DNA of 64,000 bases from Pseudomicrostroma phylloplanum (Eukaryota; Basidiomycota; Exobasidiomycetes; Microstromatales): contig BCHS01000001.1 of assembly GCA_039545275.1 (NCBI GenBank), positions 1,070,853-1,134,852 of the forward strand, written 5' to 3'. Position numbers and translations under genes: made by a program. The notes beneath the pieces are model-generated. The model had not been told where the DNA came from. It worked only from the letters and a program-made list of their open reading frames with translations, and did no database searches. The stretch's first letter is position 1; every line of letters starts with the position of its first letter. Shown one piece after another: positions 42,566-54,300 of the stretch.

Positions 42566-44845
42566 CTATGAGGGGTATCTTGGCACCGAGTACACGTTTC
42601 CATTCCCGTGCTGCTGCTGTTGTTGTTGCTGATGAGAGTAAGGATAAGGCGGCTGGTGGCCGCCCTCGTTATAGTCATCATTGTCTTCCACACCACCATA
42701 GGCTGACTGGTATTGGTCTCGCTGGGCGTAGCGGTCAGACCGTCGTGAGTCATCGAACTGAGGCTGATGGTGGTAGTTGGGATCAGAGTAGCCGCTGTAC
42801 TGTCCGGAGGGCTGCTCATGCCCTCTTCCGGATTGAGATTGCGCAGATTCGTGGTACTCGTGGCTGTGTGGAGCAGACTGCCCCGCCACGTATGGAGGTA
42901 CGATCTCATGCTCGGCTACATCAGCGTCCTGCACAGCCGAGTACCTCTTCCTGATAGACAAGGGCTCCACAGCTGGCGAGGCAGTCTCATGTCGAGGAGG
43001 AACTGCCTTGGGAAACTCAGATGATGGCGTTGAAGGAAGTGTGGCGGTTTGACTCGTGGAGGGGACTCGGTTGAAGCCTTTGCGGAAGGCAGCTGCAGTC
43101 GTCTTGCGACCGGATTCGGCTGGCTCGTAACGAGCGGGCGGCGCGGATGGAGCGTGCTCAGAGCCAGGGGCAAACGCTGCAAAGCTCGACACAGAGCCAC
43201 TACCATATCGGTTTGCTGGAGCGTTTGGCACCCCTGGCGATGTAGGGCGACGGGCAGCGGCTTGTATGGCCCTCGTTGAGCCGACTGCAGCAAAGTACGG
43301 GTCATCTTCGCCTTCCCCGGCTGGTGTTGCTGGCCCACCCCCGATAGGCGAAGCCACTCGCAAGGGTGGCAAGCTCGGCGCAGCGCTTGTGTACGCAGAG
43401 GCCGACGAACCATGCTGAGGTGCCGATTGTTGTGTGGGAGGAGAGGCTGGCCTTGAAAGTGATCGTTGAGCACCTTCGCCTCCGGCGCCACTTGGCTGAC
43501 TCTGTCCACCTATAGACTCGTCTTGATCCTCCTCGTTGCCTTGTGCTGCCAGACGAGCGACGGCACTCGAAATCGAGAAATTGTCGCCACTGTGTCTGGC
43601 TGCAGGTTGAGACATCCCCTTTGCTCCCTCGCCAGACTGAGCCCAGTCATCAGTGGTCTGATCACGGAGTGTCTCTGTGGGAACGGGATGCCCTGTAGCA
43701 GAGGTATTGTTGACTTCTTGCGCAGAACGGAAAGACAGGTTGTCTTGCTCCTGCGCCCATGGTTGAGTCGTCTGGTGGGAGGCATAGATCGGCGTGCCAG
43801 AATAATCGGCAGCCGCGCTGTAAGTGCCTCCTCCACCCGCGTAAGTATCCTCCGCACTCCTCTGAGTGCCATCCTGGTCGTACTGCGCGTACGCATCACG
43901 AGCACTGTGTGCGTCTTGCTCTCCCGCTGCCGGATACCCGCTGTCGACGTGGCTGAGATTTGGGCGAGGGGCACCCATAGACTGGCCCGAAGGTGCAAAA
44001 CCAACATCCGAAACGCAGCGTTTGGCTTCAGCCAGCAGTTGGTCCGTTCTCGCATGGCCGGCGTAGTGCTTCCTTGTCACGCCCGGCGCCGTGGTGTCCA
44101 AGGGAATCTCCTCGATCATCATCTTGCCGAGCTCGGCCACAATCGTCACTTTTTCAGCGAATTCAAGCAGACCGCCACACTTGATGCCCATTGCCTCCCT
44201 TGCCGTCCTCCTCTTAAAGTCGCCAATGGCGAGCTCCTCTGTCACCACCTCGGTCGTCAGAGACTGCATTTCGCTTCTGTACTCCTTGAGCGTGGCCGTT
44301 GTCTTGGTCAACTCCTTGTTTTCCGGGCCCATCTTCGACAGCTTCTTTTCCACGCTCTCAATTTTGGAAGCAAGAGCCCGCTTCTTGGACTTCAGACTTG
44401 CCAGACCTTCTTCACGACTACGCACTGACTTGAAGTGGAGACGCAGAGTAGACAGATGAGAATTCAGGCGCTCGTGGGCGGTCGTATAGTGGTCGAAGAG
44501 TACGGATAACTTGGAGAGCACATCCTGTGGGGCGTGGTCAGGTGATGCGGTGTACTGTCAGCATGTTTCTGCCAGGCGTAAAGGGATGATCCGCAACGCC
44601 CTGGTGTTGCCATTGCGCTCCTGCCTCTGTCATCGAAGCGGACTCACACTCAATTCTTCTCCTTCGCCTTCACCCCAAGCCTTCAGAGCCTCGCCGTTGG
44701 CATGCCATGCTTGTGCAGCATCGCCATTCTCCTTGATGAAGGTCTTTTCGGACACAATGACATTCTGCAGCGTCTTGAGATCCCTGTTGCCCAGTACCGG
44801 AATGATGGACGTGTGAGCTATTTGCTGCTTGGTTTTGCGCAACAT
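42566..44845 (-). CDS. PIL1: Pil1/Lsp1-type eisosome BAR protein (~718 aa)
   Basis: Exons 44845-44648 and 44524-42566 (123-nt intron; junction EELS-DVLSKL). The first 240 or so residues follow the basidiomycete Pil1 layout: NRDLKTLQNVIVSEK, LKAWGEGEGEELSD, a long helical stretch with EKKLSKMGPENKELTKT, then LAIGDFKRRTAREAMGIK, LLEFAEKVTIVAELGKMM and HYAGHARTDQLLAEAKR. Pil1 proteins form BAR-domain lattices on plasma-membrane furrows (eisosomes) and respond to sphingolipid signalling. The remaining 470 residues are Ser/Gln/Pro/Gly-rich and disordered, ending Gln-rich; yeast Pil1 is only about 340 residues. The ATG at 44845 matches the usual short N-terminus. Faces the single-pass membrane protein gene. 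Confidence 0.88.
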
Positions 44846-45622
44846 CGTCGTCGTAGTCGTGAGGGAAAGGCTGTAGTTGCTGTTGAGATCCGTCTGTCAG
44901 CCCAACTCTTGAAGCTTCTTGCTGCTTTGCTTCCAATTGGTGAGTGATACTTGGGTATCAGGAGACGAGAAAGGCTGGTGTACCGCTTTCTTGAGTATGG
45001 AGTGTGCGGAAAGGACGACAGGACGACAAGGGAAGGCGAGGCGCAGGACGCCGAGAATCTTGCCTCTCCGGAGATGCGGGCCACCGAAGGCTGTGTCGCT
45101 GTGCCAAGTGTGGAGCATCGGATCGGAACCTCGCTGACCGGTCGGAGCGTGAATGCACATGTGCATACAGCCAAGTTACTTCACTCACACCTGATACATA
45201 CGCTACCGGCTCTTCGAGGGCTCAGCAGCAGCCATGAATAGCAAGAGACACTTACGAACGACGGTCACATCTCTCATGGGGTTCCAGGGAGGAGAGGAAT
45301 TGAGCAGTTCCGCCATGAGAGGCCGGAGAACTACGAGAATCTGCTGCCAGAGTCTGGACTGCGTGTTCAACTGTCAACGACTGACGCTCCTGCAGCCTTG
45401 AGGGACACGTCACCGGAACTTGGGATCCGAGCCGACACGACTGGTGACCTCTGAATGCTGAATCCCCTCATCTCGTGGTCAGCTCTTACCATCTCTCCAT
45501 CCAGACCGCGTCCTCGCTACACTCATCCTGTTACCACTGCCCTCCGCTGGTACTGCCGTCCCACTCAGTGGCAGCTTGCGCTCACGCCGTCTGCTTGCCT
45601 CTGTCTTGCTCAAGCCGGAGCC
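44846..45622. other. Divergent promoter region, Pil1-like / membrane protein
   Basis: About 0.78 kb with several short overlapping ORFs on both strands, none with recognisable domains or splice-linked continuation. If the upstream ATG at 45455 is used by the plus-strand gene, the gap shrinks accordingly. Confidence 0.5.
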
Positions 45623-47437
45623 ATGTCCTCCCAAGCTGCTCATCAAGTCTCGGATGGACAGCAACACCCAGCGCTCGCCTTGCCGTGCCGCCTAGCATCG
45701 TCGCTGGCCAGGCGCTCGATTGACGATGCTACGGACAGCCGACCTACCTCTGCCTCGGATTCAGACGCACCACATTGGCCTCTCAGGTATAATCAAGGAA
45801 TTCTCGCTGGTATCGGCGTGTCTTCTGCGCTGAGCGTGCTGCTAGTCATAGGACTCTGCGTCTTCGTCTTTCGCAAGATCCGCCTCCGAAAGCAAAGGCA
45901 GAGACTAGCCTTACCCAGCGTCTTGCCAGTCTATGCTACTTCGGAGAAGCTTGAAGGCCACACAGCTAGCGTCGTTAAGCCTCGCCGAGTATCATGTCTC
46001 CCAAAGTGGCCAACATGCCCTTTGCTCTGCTGGGATCTTCGCTACCGCTTCCGCGGCCACACGTCCTCCCGGCTCAGACCTCAAGAAGAGCTCTTATCGT
46101 CACTCAGCAGAGAGGAGCGAGGCCCAGAGGCTGCTGTTATACAAGCACACACTTTCAGACTTCCGGAGCTTGGCCACCGTCTGGGTAGTTGTGATGGGGA
46201 AGAGGACGACACAGAAGGCCTGGCAGACTCTCTCAGCATTGATCCTATCCCGACACCCTTGACCGTTGAGTTTACCCTCCCTCCCGGGGCCAATGCCCCA
46301 TTCTCTTCACCACCAGAGCACGTTATCCTGCAAGACGTTTCTCTAGAGATCCCATTCCCACCAGCTTGCGAGACGGCTTGTTTTGGCCCTTCGGACACTA
46401 CACGGGTCTCGGAAGATCATCTGCCCCCGCGACCGTCACTCGCATCTGATGCTAACCTCTCTTTCATCGGCGGCAATGCTTCGAAGTGGCATACTATGCC
46501 TATTCCTGGACCACATCTGCGACCTCCTTCCGCTCTCGGCACCTTCCCTTGGCACATTAGATCCCCTCGTCCCACGATTGTGCACCCGCTGCCACAGCTC
46601 AAAGAAGATAAAGGTCAGCAGACTCTGCCAGTGTCCTCAGGAGCTGAGCAGCCCAAGGATAACGATGACAACCGACCGCCCTCGACAGACGATATCGCAC
46701 GACCCGACGCAGTCTACTCCAAATGGCAACGTCTCACTCAAAGGACAGACCGTAGCAGCACTGTGCACGAAAGGAGAAGTTCCACAAGGCGAAGCTGGTA
46801 CTGGTGGGAGCGAGATACACCTCTGCGAACGTACAATTCAGAAGCCCCTCTGTCTCACATTCAGCGTCATTCCGGAGACGAAGCGTTGCAGGACGGCGAG
46901 AAAGTTCCAGCATCAATCCTGCAGCCAGCAACAGTCGGGACGCAGACAACGACTCAATCCTCACGAGTTCGCTTCCAGTCCCAAGTAGTCCGAGAGACCC
47001 TCACCATCGAAGCTCGCGAGGCTCCCCGAGCTGAAGCGCCCAAGAGTCCGTACGTATTCTGGCGCGACGAGGACGGGGACGTATCGATTCCGATTGAGCT
47101 TGCGACCGATGGCCGCGCACGCAGTTCCTCCATCGGCTCCAAGTTCGTCGAGCAATTCGAAGATGCCCCCTCGGCTGGTGGTATACAGGGCATTGGGGAG
47201 CTCGTCAGGAACTCAAGCGTGCGCTCTGGGACAAGGGCGCTAGTGGGAGCTTCAGGAGGCCTGAGTCAGGACGAGGTCATTGATGGACCTCAAGCTGGGG
47301 AGTGGCTCGTGGCCGTCAGCAATATGGAGTACTCCGACAGCAGTCATGGATGCCCAATCGAGGTTCAAGGCCAAGCTGACCCGGACGAGGAAGGAGAAAC
47401 GCCGGTGGACAAGACAGCAGGCGAGGCTCCAGCCTAA
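45623..47437 (+). CDS. Unknown single-pass membrane protein (~604 aa)
   Basis: I do not recognise the family. From the ATG at 45623 the protein has about 55 polar residues, one strong hydrophobic segment (GVSSALSVLLVIGLCVFVF) followed by a basic stop-transfer cluster (RKIRLRKQRQR), then some 500 mostly polar, Ser/Pro/Arg-rich residues. This predicts a short outside N-terminus and a long cytosolic tail. An earlier in-frame ATG at 45455 would add 56 residues that include a weak hydrophobic stretch (LALTPSACLCLAQAGA), conceivably a signal region. The layout resembles fungal sensor-like or SKG6/axl2-type single-pass proteins, but no domain supports that. No intron is needed. Divergent from the Pil1-like eisosome gene. 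Confidence 0.6.
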   Translation: MSSQAAHQVSDGQQHPALALPCRLASSLARRSIDDATDSRPTSASDSDAPHWPLRYNQGILAGIGVSSALSVLLVIGLCVFVFRKIRLRKQRQRLALPSVLPVYATSEKLEGHTASVVKPRRVSCLPKWPTCPLLCWDLRYRFRGHTSSRLRPQEELLSSLSREERGPEAAVIQAHTFRLPELGHRLGSCDGEEDDTEGLADSLSIDPIPTPLTVEFTLPPGANAPFSSPPEHVILQDVSLEIPFPPACETACFGPSDTTRVSEDHLPPRPSLASDANLSFIGGNASKWHTMPIPGPHLRPPSALGTFPWHIRSPRPTIVHPLPQLKEDKGQQTLPVSSGAEQPKDNDDNRPPSTDDIARPDAVYSKWQRLTQRTDRSSTVHERRSSTRRSWYWWERDTPLRTYNSEAPLSHIQRHSGDEALQDGEKVPASILQPATVGTQTTTQSSRVRFQSQVVRETLTIEAREAPRAEAPKSPYVFWRDEDGDVSIPIELATDGRARSSSIGSKFVEQFEDAPSAGGIQGIGELVRNSSVRSGTRALVGASGGLSQDEVIDGPQAGEWLVAVSNMEYSDSSHGCPIEVQGQADPDEEGETPVDKTAGEAPA

Positions 47438-48136
47438 AGCAAGCACCCGAACGAAGCAAGTGCCAGCGGGCAGGACCGGCATAGGCCCTTCTACATCATC
47501 AGCATCGGGGACCCATCAGAATGACGTCGTGAACGTACATTATCTCTCTCATCCTTCTAGTCACGATCAAGACCATGATGGAGTTCTGCCTTTCATACCC
47601 TTCCACTCACACCAGCATTCTCATACCGTAGGGGCCTGCGCACCCGACCGTATCTCGGTTCCCTTTCATTCGACTGGCGCGGCGCCATCTTCCTTTCGCT
47701 TTCTTCGGTTCCCCGTCACCTTCACTTCCACGATCGATCAATCGGACCTGCGTACCTGTACCCTTACACTAATCGTCATTGTTGTCCCCATTCGGTCTCC
47801 CAAGACATTCTGTCTCCTATACCTGTACCTCCACTTCCAAACGAAAGCAATGGTAGTCACCCTGTCAAGCACGCGCTCACGATATTTCGCCTCGCTCAGT
47901 GGATGTGATGAGGTAGATGAATAGGAAGGATGGATGAAATTTGAGCTGAGCGGACCTGAGCTGAGCTGAGCTGAGCTGACTCTAGTGAAGGGTATGAGAC
48001 ATGGGGTCCTCTACCCTTTCCTCCACGCTGGCACACGAGAAGAAGTCTCCCTGCTGCATGACTAACTGGATGACTGACCCCGCATCGCTCTGACCCTCGA
48101 GAAAGTCGCCCTTCTACCTTGTTTGTATACGCTCTC
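47438..48136. other. Convergent 3' intergenic region with CTGAG repeat
   Basis: 699 bp between two stop codons. It contains a small pentamer array (47956-47980) and no convincing gene. Confidence 0.5.
47956..47980. repeat. CTGAG pentamer repeat (five units)
   Basis: Four exact CTGAG copies plus one CTGAC in non-coding 3' sequence. Confidence 0.8.
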
Positions 48137-50851
48137 CTACTCTGCCTTGGTATTCGCAGGCGCAGCCGCAGGAGCCGGGGCAGGTGCACTGACTCCGCCG
48201 CCCGCTCCTCCAGCAGCAGCAGCATCAGCTCCCGAGCCCGCTCCACTGCCCGCATTGCCTCCCCCTCGTCCCCCACCTCGTCCACCCCTGCCTCCTCTTC
48301 CACCACCACCACCACCACCGCGTCCCCCACGTCCGCCGCGTCCTCCTTCTTTCCCGCCTCGAGCTGCAGGTGCACCGCTGGCGGTAGAGGAGAGGCCTTC
48401 GTCGCCCGAGGACTTGACGCCAGGTGTGTCGCTCGGAAGAGGAGTAGCAGCAGCTGCTGCCGTGGTTGCGGCGGCGGGCGCAGCGCTAGGTCGTGGAGTG
48501 GCAGCGTGCTGCGCGTCGCGATCCTTGTGATGCTCCCTGTCCCTGTCCTTGCCCTCCTTTCTCTGTCCTTGACCACCGCTTGGTCCACCCTTCTTGAAGG
48601 TCTGCGCACTGCTCTCGTTTCCGCTCGTGACCACTTCTGCACCGGACGTCTCGCCGGCGTGCAGCGCTGCAGGACCGCCTTTGCCCTTCTTTGCCGTGCG
48701 GGGCTTCTTGCCCTTGCCATCTGGCCCACTTGCGTGGTTGGCCGTCTTGGCACCTTCGACGGGAGTCTGCGGCGCAGTGATAGGCTTGTCCCACTCTTTG
48801 TCTGCCTGCGACTGCTTCTTGACGTCGGCGTCCTTGCCTTCGGTATCAGTGCTGGGCGCTGACCCATTTGGTAGCGAGCCATTGCCTCGACCAGCGCCAC
48901 CAACTCGCCCTCCACGGCCGTGATGTTCACCGCGATGGTGTGGGAATGGACTCTGCTGCTGCTGCTGCTGCGGTGGCTGTTGCTGGTATGCTTTGGGTCC
49001 TACTGGAGGACTCTTCAGATTTGCAAGAGGCGCAGCAGCAGGGCCTGTAGGCGGCGAGCGAACAGCGGAAGGAGACGGGGCCGAGGGAGTGGCTCGGACT
49101 GCCTCAACACGTCCGGCAGCGAAGGGGGCGCTTCTGGCTGCAGGCGTAGCAGCAGCGTTTGCTGGTACGCGGGCCACCGGCGGCTGAGACGCAAGAGGGG
49201 TTGCAGAGGAGGCAGCCGGTGGAGTGGGTTGAGGCTTCACTGCCGGCAAGGGAGCAGCAGTCTGAGGTGCGATCGCAGCCGCATTGACCCCCGTACTGCC
49301 GCTAGCCTTTCGGAACGCAAAGTTGAAGCCACAGGAGTACGTCTCTGCGCCCACCCGTCCTTCAGCGATATCGAAGACCAAGGACCCATGCGCTGCATCT
49401 GGCAGGTTCCAGTTCCATGTGTTCTTCCAAGCGTACTCTTCGCTGACTGCTCCAGTTGCAGTGGACAACGATGGGACCCGATTTGTCACAGCGAGGGCAT
49501 GATCGAGCAGGACGCGTTGCTGAGGGTCGACAGCCTCCTCTACCTGGACCTTGACTCCATCCCAGACTTCGCTAAAGGCAGTCTTGGCACTGACCATCTT
49601 GTTTCGGTAGTTCTGCGAGTCGTGCTGAACTCCAAACTCGTTGTATGAGATACCGTAGCGGAAGTGTAGCCCTGCCGAAATTGTAAAGTCAGCCTTCAGG
49701 GAGACAGCCAGCTGTGCCAGCAGGCCCTCTCGGCCAGGAGAAGCGTGTGTGATCAGGACTCGAGTCTCGGTGGGATCAAATGTCTACGTCGTCGAAAAAG
49801 AGGAGGAAATGGTTAGAGCCATACGACGAGAATGCGTCGCAAAGTGACCACTGCGCTTACCTTTTGGGCAGTATCGACTAGTTCACCAATCTGCAACATG
49901 GTGGTCCACATGATGCCCTGACCGCCAGCGATGGTTGCAGCTCCATCTCCATTGTCAAACAGCTTGTGCAAGACCACTGCACCTCCCAGTCCGAACAGCC
50001 GCAAACGAACGTCTCCTACGTGGATAGCTCTGGTGGTAGCCTCGTCGAGGACTTGCAGGTTGGGGATCTGGTAACTGCCTGCTCTGATGCGCTCTAGGAC
50101 TGTCACATCTTCACATGCTCCCCATACCGTGAATACGGGGACGTTGAATTGCAGTCTGCCATCGAGTAGCAGCGGGAACTCTGAGAGGAGAGGAATGCTG
50201 CTGTTGCTGATCTGGCTGCGCAAGCTTGTGGCAGGGNAATTTGTGCCACCAAGAGGGCCTCCGCGAGGCTGGTCTGCTGCTAGAAGCTTCGTCCTTTGGT
50301 CGTTCGATATGAGGCCAGAGTATTGGACCAGATGTCGCAACGTCTTGTCGCTGATACGATCGAGGCTGTCGGAAATGTAGAAGCCAAAGTCGCCTGTGTG
50401 GATGATGGCTTGGGCTTTGTACTTGACAGCGAGGTCGTTCAAGGCCTTTAGGTTACCTGTGGAGTACATTGTCGTCGAGGACGTGCCGAACAGGCAGAGG
50501 GAGGTGAATACAGGGAAATTCTATCAGGCGTGAGACCTGCTACTCACCTCTCACGTCCGCCACACATAGGATCCTGCCTCCCGCTCCCTCGATGACTAAC
50601 GGCGAGTCCGATGTAGCTGTTGCTAGGGAAGGGGCCCCACCAGTACGCTGGGCTGCTCCTCCTCCACCAATGACAGGACCGCTCTGCTGCTGCTGCTGCT
50701 GCTGTTGTTGTTGTTGTTGTTGTGGCTGCTGTTGTGGCTGAGTACGATTCGCCGGTGATGACGAGTTGTTGCCCTTGTAGCCCGAGGCATTGGGCCCAAA
50801 GTTGGCAGGAGGGGCGTTGGAATGGGGGCGACGGGATTGGAAGGCGCACAT
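48137..50851 (-). CDS. DUF2433 metallophosphoesterase-like protein with poly-Gln and RGG tail (~848 aa)
   Basis: Exons 50851-50548, 50456-49861 and 49783-48137; introns 91 and 77 nt. A Gln tract lies at about residues 37-55. The DUF2433 domain spans about 90-460: ILCVADVRGNLKALNDL, AIIHTGDFGFY, VFTVWGACEDV, LFGLGGAVVLHKLFDNG, GGQGIMWTTMLQIGELV, VLITHASPGREG, FTISAGLHFRYG and NTWNWNLPDAAHG. The order mirrors calcineurin-like phosphoesterases, though metal-ligand positions differ (DVR for DxH, GACED for GNHE). The 390-residue tail is Ala/Pro/Ser-rich and ends in a long Arg-Gly-Gly box (about 778-818), which suggests RNA binding. Function of DUF2433 is not established. A single N at 50237 keeps the frame. 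Divergent from eIF5B. Confidence 0.85.
50685..50740 (-). repeat. CTG/TTG microsatellite coding poly-Gln in DUF2433 protein
   Basis: CAG then CAA codons on the minus strand give about 16 glutamines with short interruptions. Confidence 0.85.
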
Positions 50852-51361
50852 TGTGGTGATGGAGGGTGGCGCGTGTCAGTCTGTTGGACTGTGAGGGGAT
50901 GAGGGAGTGACTCTTCTGGTTCTCTCTGCGTTGCAATGAGACGTCTTCTATAATACGAGGGTGAGTATATGCACGCGATGGTATGATGGCCAGGGTATGT
51001 GGTATGGCTGGGAGGATCGAGTGTGTGACTTTGCCTTTGGTGATGAGTGATGCTCGCCTGCCTGGCCGCCTTGCGCTTTGGTCAAGCGGGGGCCAGGCCA
51101 AAAGGCGGAGATGCGGGAAGAGACGAGCGCGCACACGCACAAGTCACTCACCCACTGCTCACTCCCACATTCTCGTAGCCGCTTCTCACCACCTCGACCC
51201 ACACAAGGAGGAGCAGCCCAAGGGACCACGACTGAGCAGATCCTACCCTATATACACTCTCTATACCTCAAGACCAGGGCATACTATTCAAGCAAAGCCC
51301 TGAAGAGCAGGTCCCACCTCGTCATCACATTCGCAGCAGCCCTCCTAACCGCTCACTTGCA
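50852..51361. other. Divergent promoter region, DUF2433 / eIF5B
   Basis: 510 bp between start codons; no separate gene recognised. Presumed shared promoter of two expressed housekeeping genes. Confidence 0.5.
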
Positions 51362-54300
51362 ATGGGAAAGAAAAAGGGAGGCAAGAAGGCAGGCGGAGAA
51401 TTTTGGTGAGCTCAGCACGGAAATGTATGTGTATGCGCTCCTTGTCTGACACATGTTTTGCTCTTGATCCACAACGTCCACCATGCAGGGACGAGGGCGG
51501 TGAAGTCCTTCCCACCAATGGCGCAGGCGGTGGCGAAGACGAGGACGAGGTGCCCGTCACAAAGGCTAAGAATGCCTTCGCCAACATGCAGATCGACGAG
51601 AGTGGCGACGATAATGACAAAACCGCCTCCGCCTCTACGCCCAAGGCTGATGAAGAGGAAGAAGATTATGGAGGCCTGATGAGCGCCATCAAAAAAAGCA
51701 ACGCTAGCGGCAAGAAGGGCAAGAAGGCAAAGAAGCAGAAGGAGGAGATTGACTGGGACGCCATTCAGGATGAAATCGCAGAGGCACACGGCGAGGAAAG
51801 GCAAGATGCCGACGCAGCTGCCAAGGCGCCCGTTGAAGCTTCCGCTGCAGATGAGTTCCCAGAGGAGGACAAGAAGTCGAAGCAAACGAACGGCGACAAG
51901 GCTGCCCCCACACCTGCAGCAGACGACGACGATGACGACGGCAAGAATGACGACGGCACTCCCAGGATACTGTCAAAGAAGGAAAAGGAGAAGTTGAAGA
52001 AGGAGAAGGAGAAGGCGAAGAAGAAGGCACAGGCTGCAGCCAAGAAGGCCCAAGCCGGCGGAGGCGAGGCCAAGGAGGAGGAAGCTTCGAAAGCAGACAA
52101 GTCTGACGATCCAGCAGCGCCAGCTCCTGCAGAGGCTGCTGCCGACGGCGAGGACGACGACGACGAGGGCGAAGAAGGTGGAACTGCAGCAGACAAGAAG
52201 AAGAAGAAAAAGAAGAAGAAGGCCGCTGCTGCTACGCCCGCTCCCGCCCTTGCAGCTGCCGCTGGAGGCAAGAAGCCTAGCGCTGCACTAGCCGCTCTTC
52301 AAGCTCGAATGGCCGCCCAGAAGAAGGCAGACGAGGAAGCTCGCTTGGCCGAGGAAGAAGCTCGTAGGGCAGAAGAAGAGGCCGAGAGGAAGGAAAAGGA
52401 GGAAGCTGAAGCCAAGGAAGCAGAGAGGCAAAGAAGGAAGGAGAAGGAGAAGGCCAAGCGAGAACAACTCCGCAAGGAGGGCAAGCTGCTTACACCAAAG
52501 CAGAAGGCTGAGAAGGCTGCTGCTGAGGCTCGCATGCAAGCCATGATCAAGAGTGGTCAGATCAAGGTGGAAGGGCTCGAAGCCCGGAACCAGGACGGTG
52601 GCGCCGAGTCGAGCAAGAAGTCGAAGGTGATAGACTCGCGCAAGAAGAAGAAGCAGCAGCCGTCTGGCCCCAAGAGCATTATCGAGCCAGTCACCGCAAA
52701 GGGTGACGATGCCGTCGAGACTGCCGCAGAGGCAGCGCCAGAGGCCCCTGTGGCTGCACAAGAGAAGGAGGCGCCAGCTGAAGTTGCTGCCGCGGAATCC
52801 ACTGAAGATGTCAAGGACAGCTGGGACGCTGGTTCAGATGTCCAGGACGACTGGGATGCTGAAAGTCAAGGCGATGATGAGCAGGCAGAGAAGAAGGAGA
52901 CGCCTGCTTCTGTTGCTGCAAAGCCCAGTGCTGCACCGGCCACCAATGGAAGCGGGCCAGACAAGCAAAAGGCCAAGGCTGCAGACGCCAGCGATGAAGA
53001 GGATTCAGAAGAGGGTTCTGACTCTGACGATGACGACGATGATGACTCGTCTGATGAGGACTCTTCGAGCGAAGATGAGATGACGGCAGTGGAGCGTCAA
53101 GCCGCTGCAAAGAGGGCACTTGCAGCACAGCGCCGCGAAGAGGCACACAAGGCAGCCTTGGCAGCTCGAAACAAAGATGACTTGCGCTCCCCCATCTGTT
53201 GTATCTTGGGTCACGTCGACACTGGTAAGACCAAGTTGCTAGACAAGATTCGTCAGACCAATGTGCAAGAAGGAGAAGCCGGAGGTATCACGCAACAGAT
53301 CGGTGCCACCTACTTCCCCGTGGAGACTCTCAAGCAGAAGATTGCTCCCATCGACCCTGAGGGTAAGCAAGAATTCAAGGCACCTGGACTGCTGGTCATC
53401 GACACCCCTGGACACGAGTCGTTCACCAATCTTCGCACCCGAGGTAGCTCGCTGTGCAACATTGCCATCTTGGTCGTCGATATCATGCACGGTCTGGAGC
53501 CTCAGACTCTGGAGTCGATTCGCTTGCTCAGAGACAAGAAGACACCCTTCATCGTTGCCCTTAACAAGGTCGACCGTCTGTACGGTTGGAAGGCCACACC
53601 AGACGGAGGCTTCAGGGCCTCGCTCGCCAAGCAAGACCGCGCCACGAGGAACGAATTTGAAGACCGAGCTCAAAAGACAATGGTTGCCTTTGCTGAGCAG
53701 GGTCTGAACTCATGCCTCTACTACGACAACAAGAACTTTGCCAAGAATGTCTCGCTCGTACCTACATCTGCTCATACTGGAGAGGGTATCCCGGATATGC
53801 TCCAATTGCTCGTCAGTCTTACCCAAGAGAGGATGAGCGAGAGGCTCATGTATCTCTCGGAGCTCGAGTGCACAGTTCTGGAGGTCAAGGTCATCGAGGG
53901 TCTTGGTACCACCATCGACGTTGTGCTCTCCAATGGTACGATGAAGGAGGGTGACAAGATTGTCGTCTGTGGTCTGAATGGACCCATCGTGACACAGGTC
54001 CGAGCGCTTCTGACGCCGCAACCGATGAAGGAGATGCGAATCAAGGGCGCTTACGTCCATCACAAGATGGTCAAGGCTGCTTTGGGAGTCAAGATCTCGG
54101 CGCCAGACCTCGAAAAGGCGATTGCCGGAAGTCGACTGCTCGTCTGCGGCCCCGATGACGACGAGGAGGACCTAAAGGAGGAGGTCATGTCTGATCTGTC
54201 GAACTTGATGGACTCTGTTGAGAAGTCTGGCAAGGGTGTTCAGGTACAGGCCAGCACGCTGGGATCTCTCGAAGCTCTGCTGGAGTTCTTGCGGGTAAGC

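Noticed and set aside
44818..45174. Possible extra 5' exon of the Pil1-like gene or small gene in the divergent gap
   Set aside because: The Pil1-like start at 44845 already matches the family N-terminus; ORFs here are short and unconserved.
47896..48930. 344-codon minus-strand ORF overlapping the DUF2433 tail
   Set aside because: Arg-rich out-of-frame reading of the Gly/Pro/Ala-rich tail; it runs past the true stop with no conserved content.
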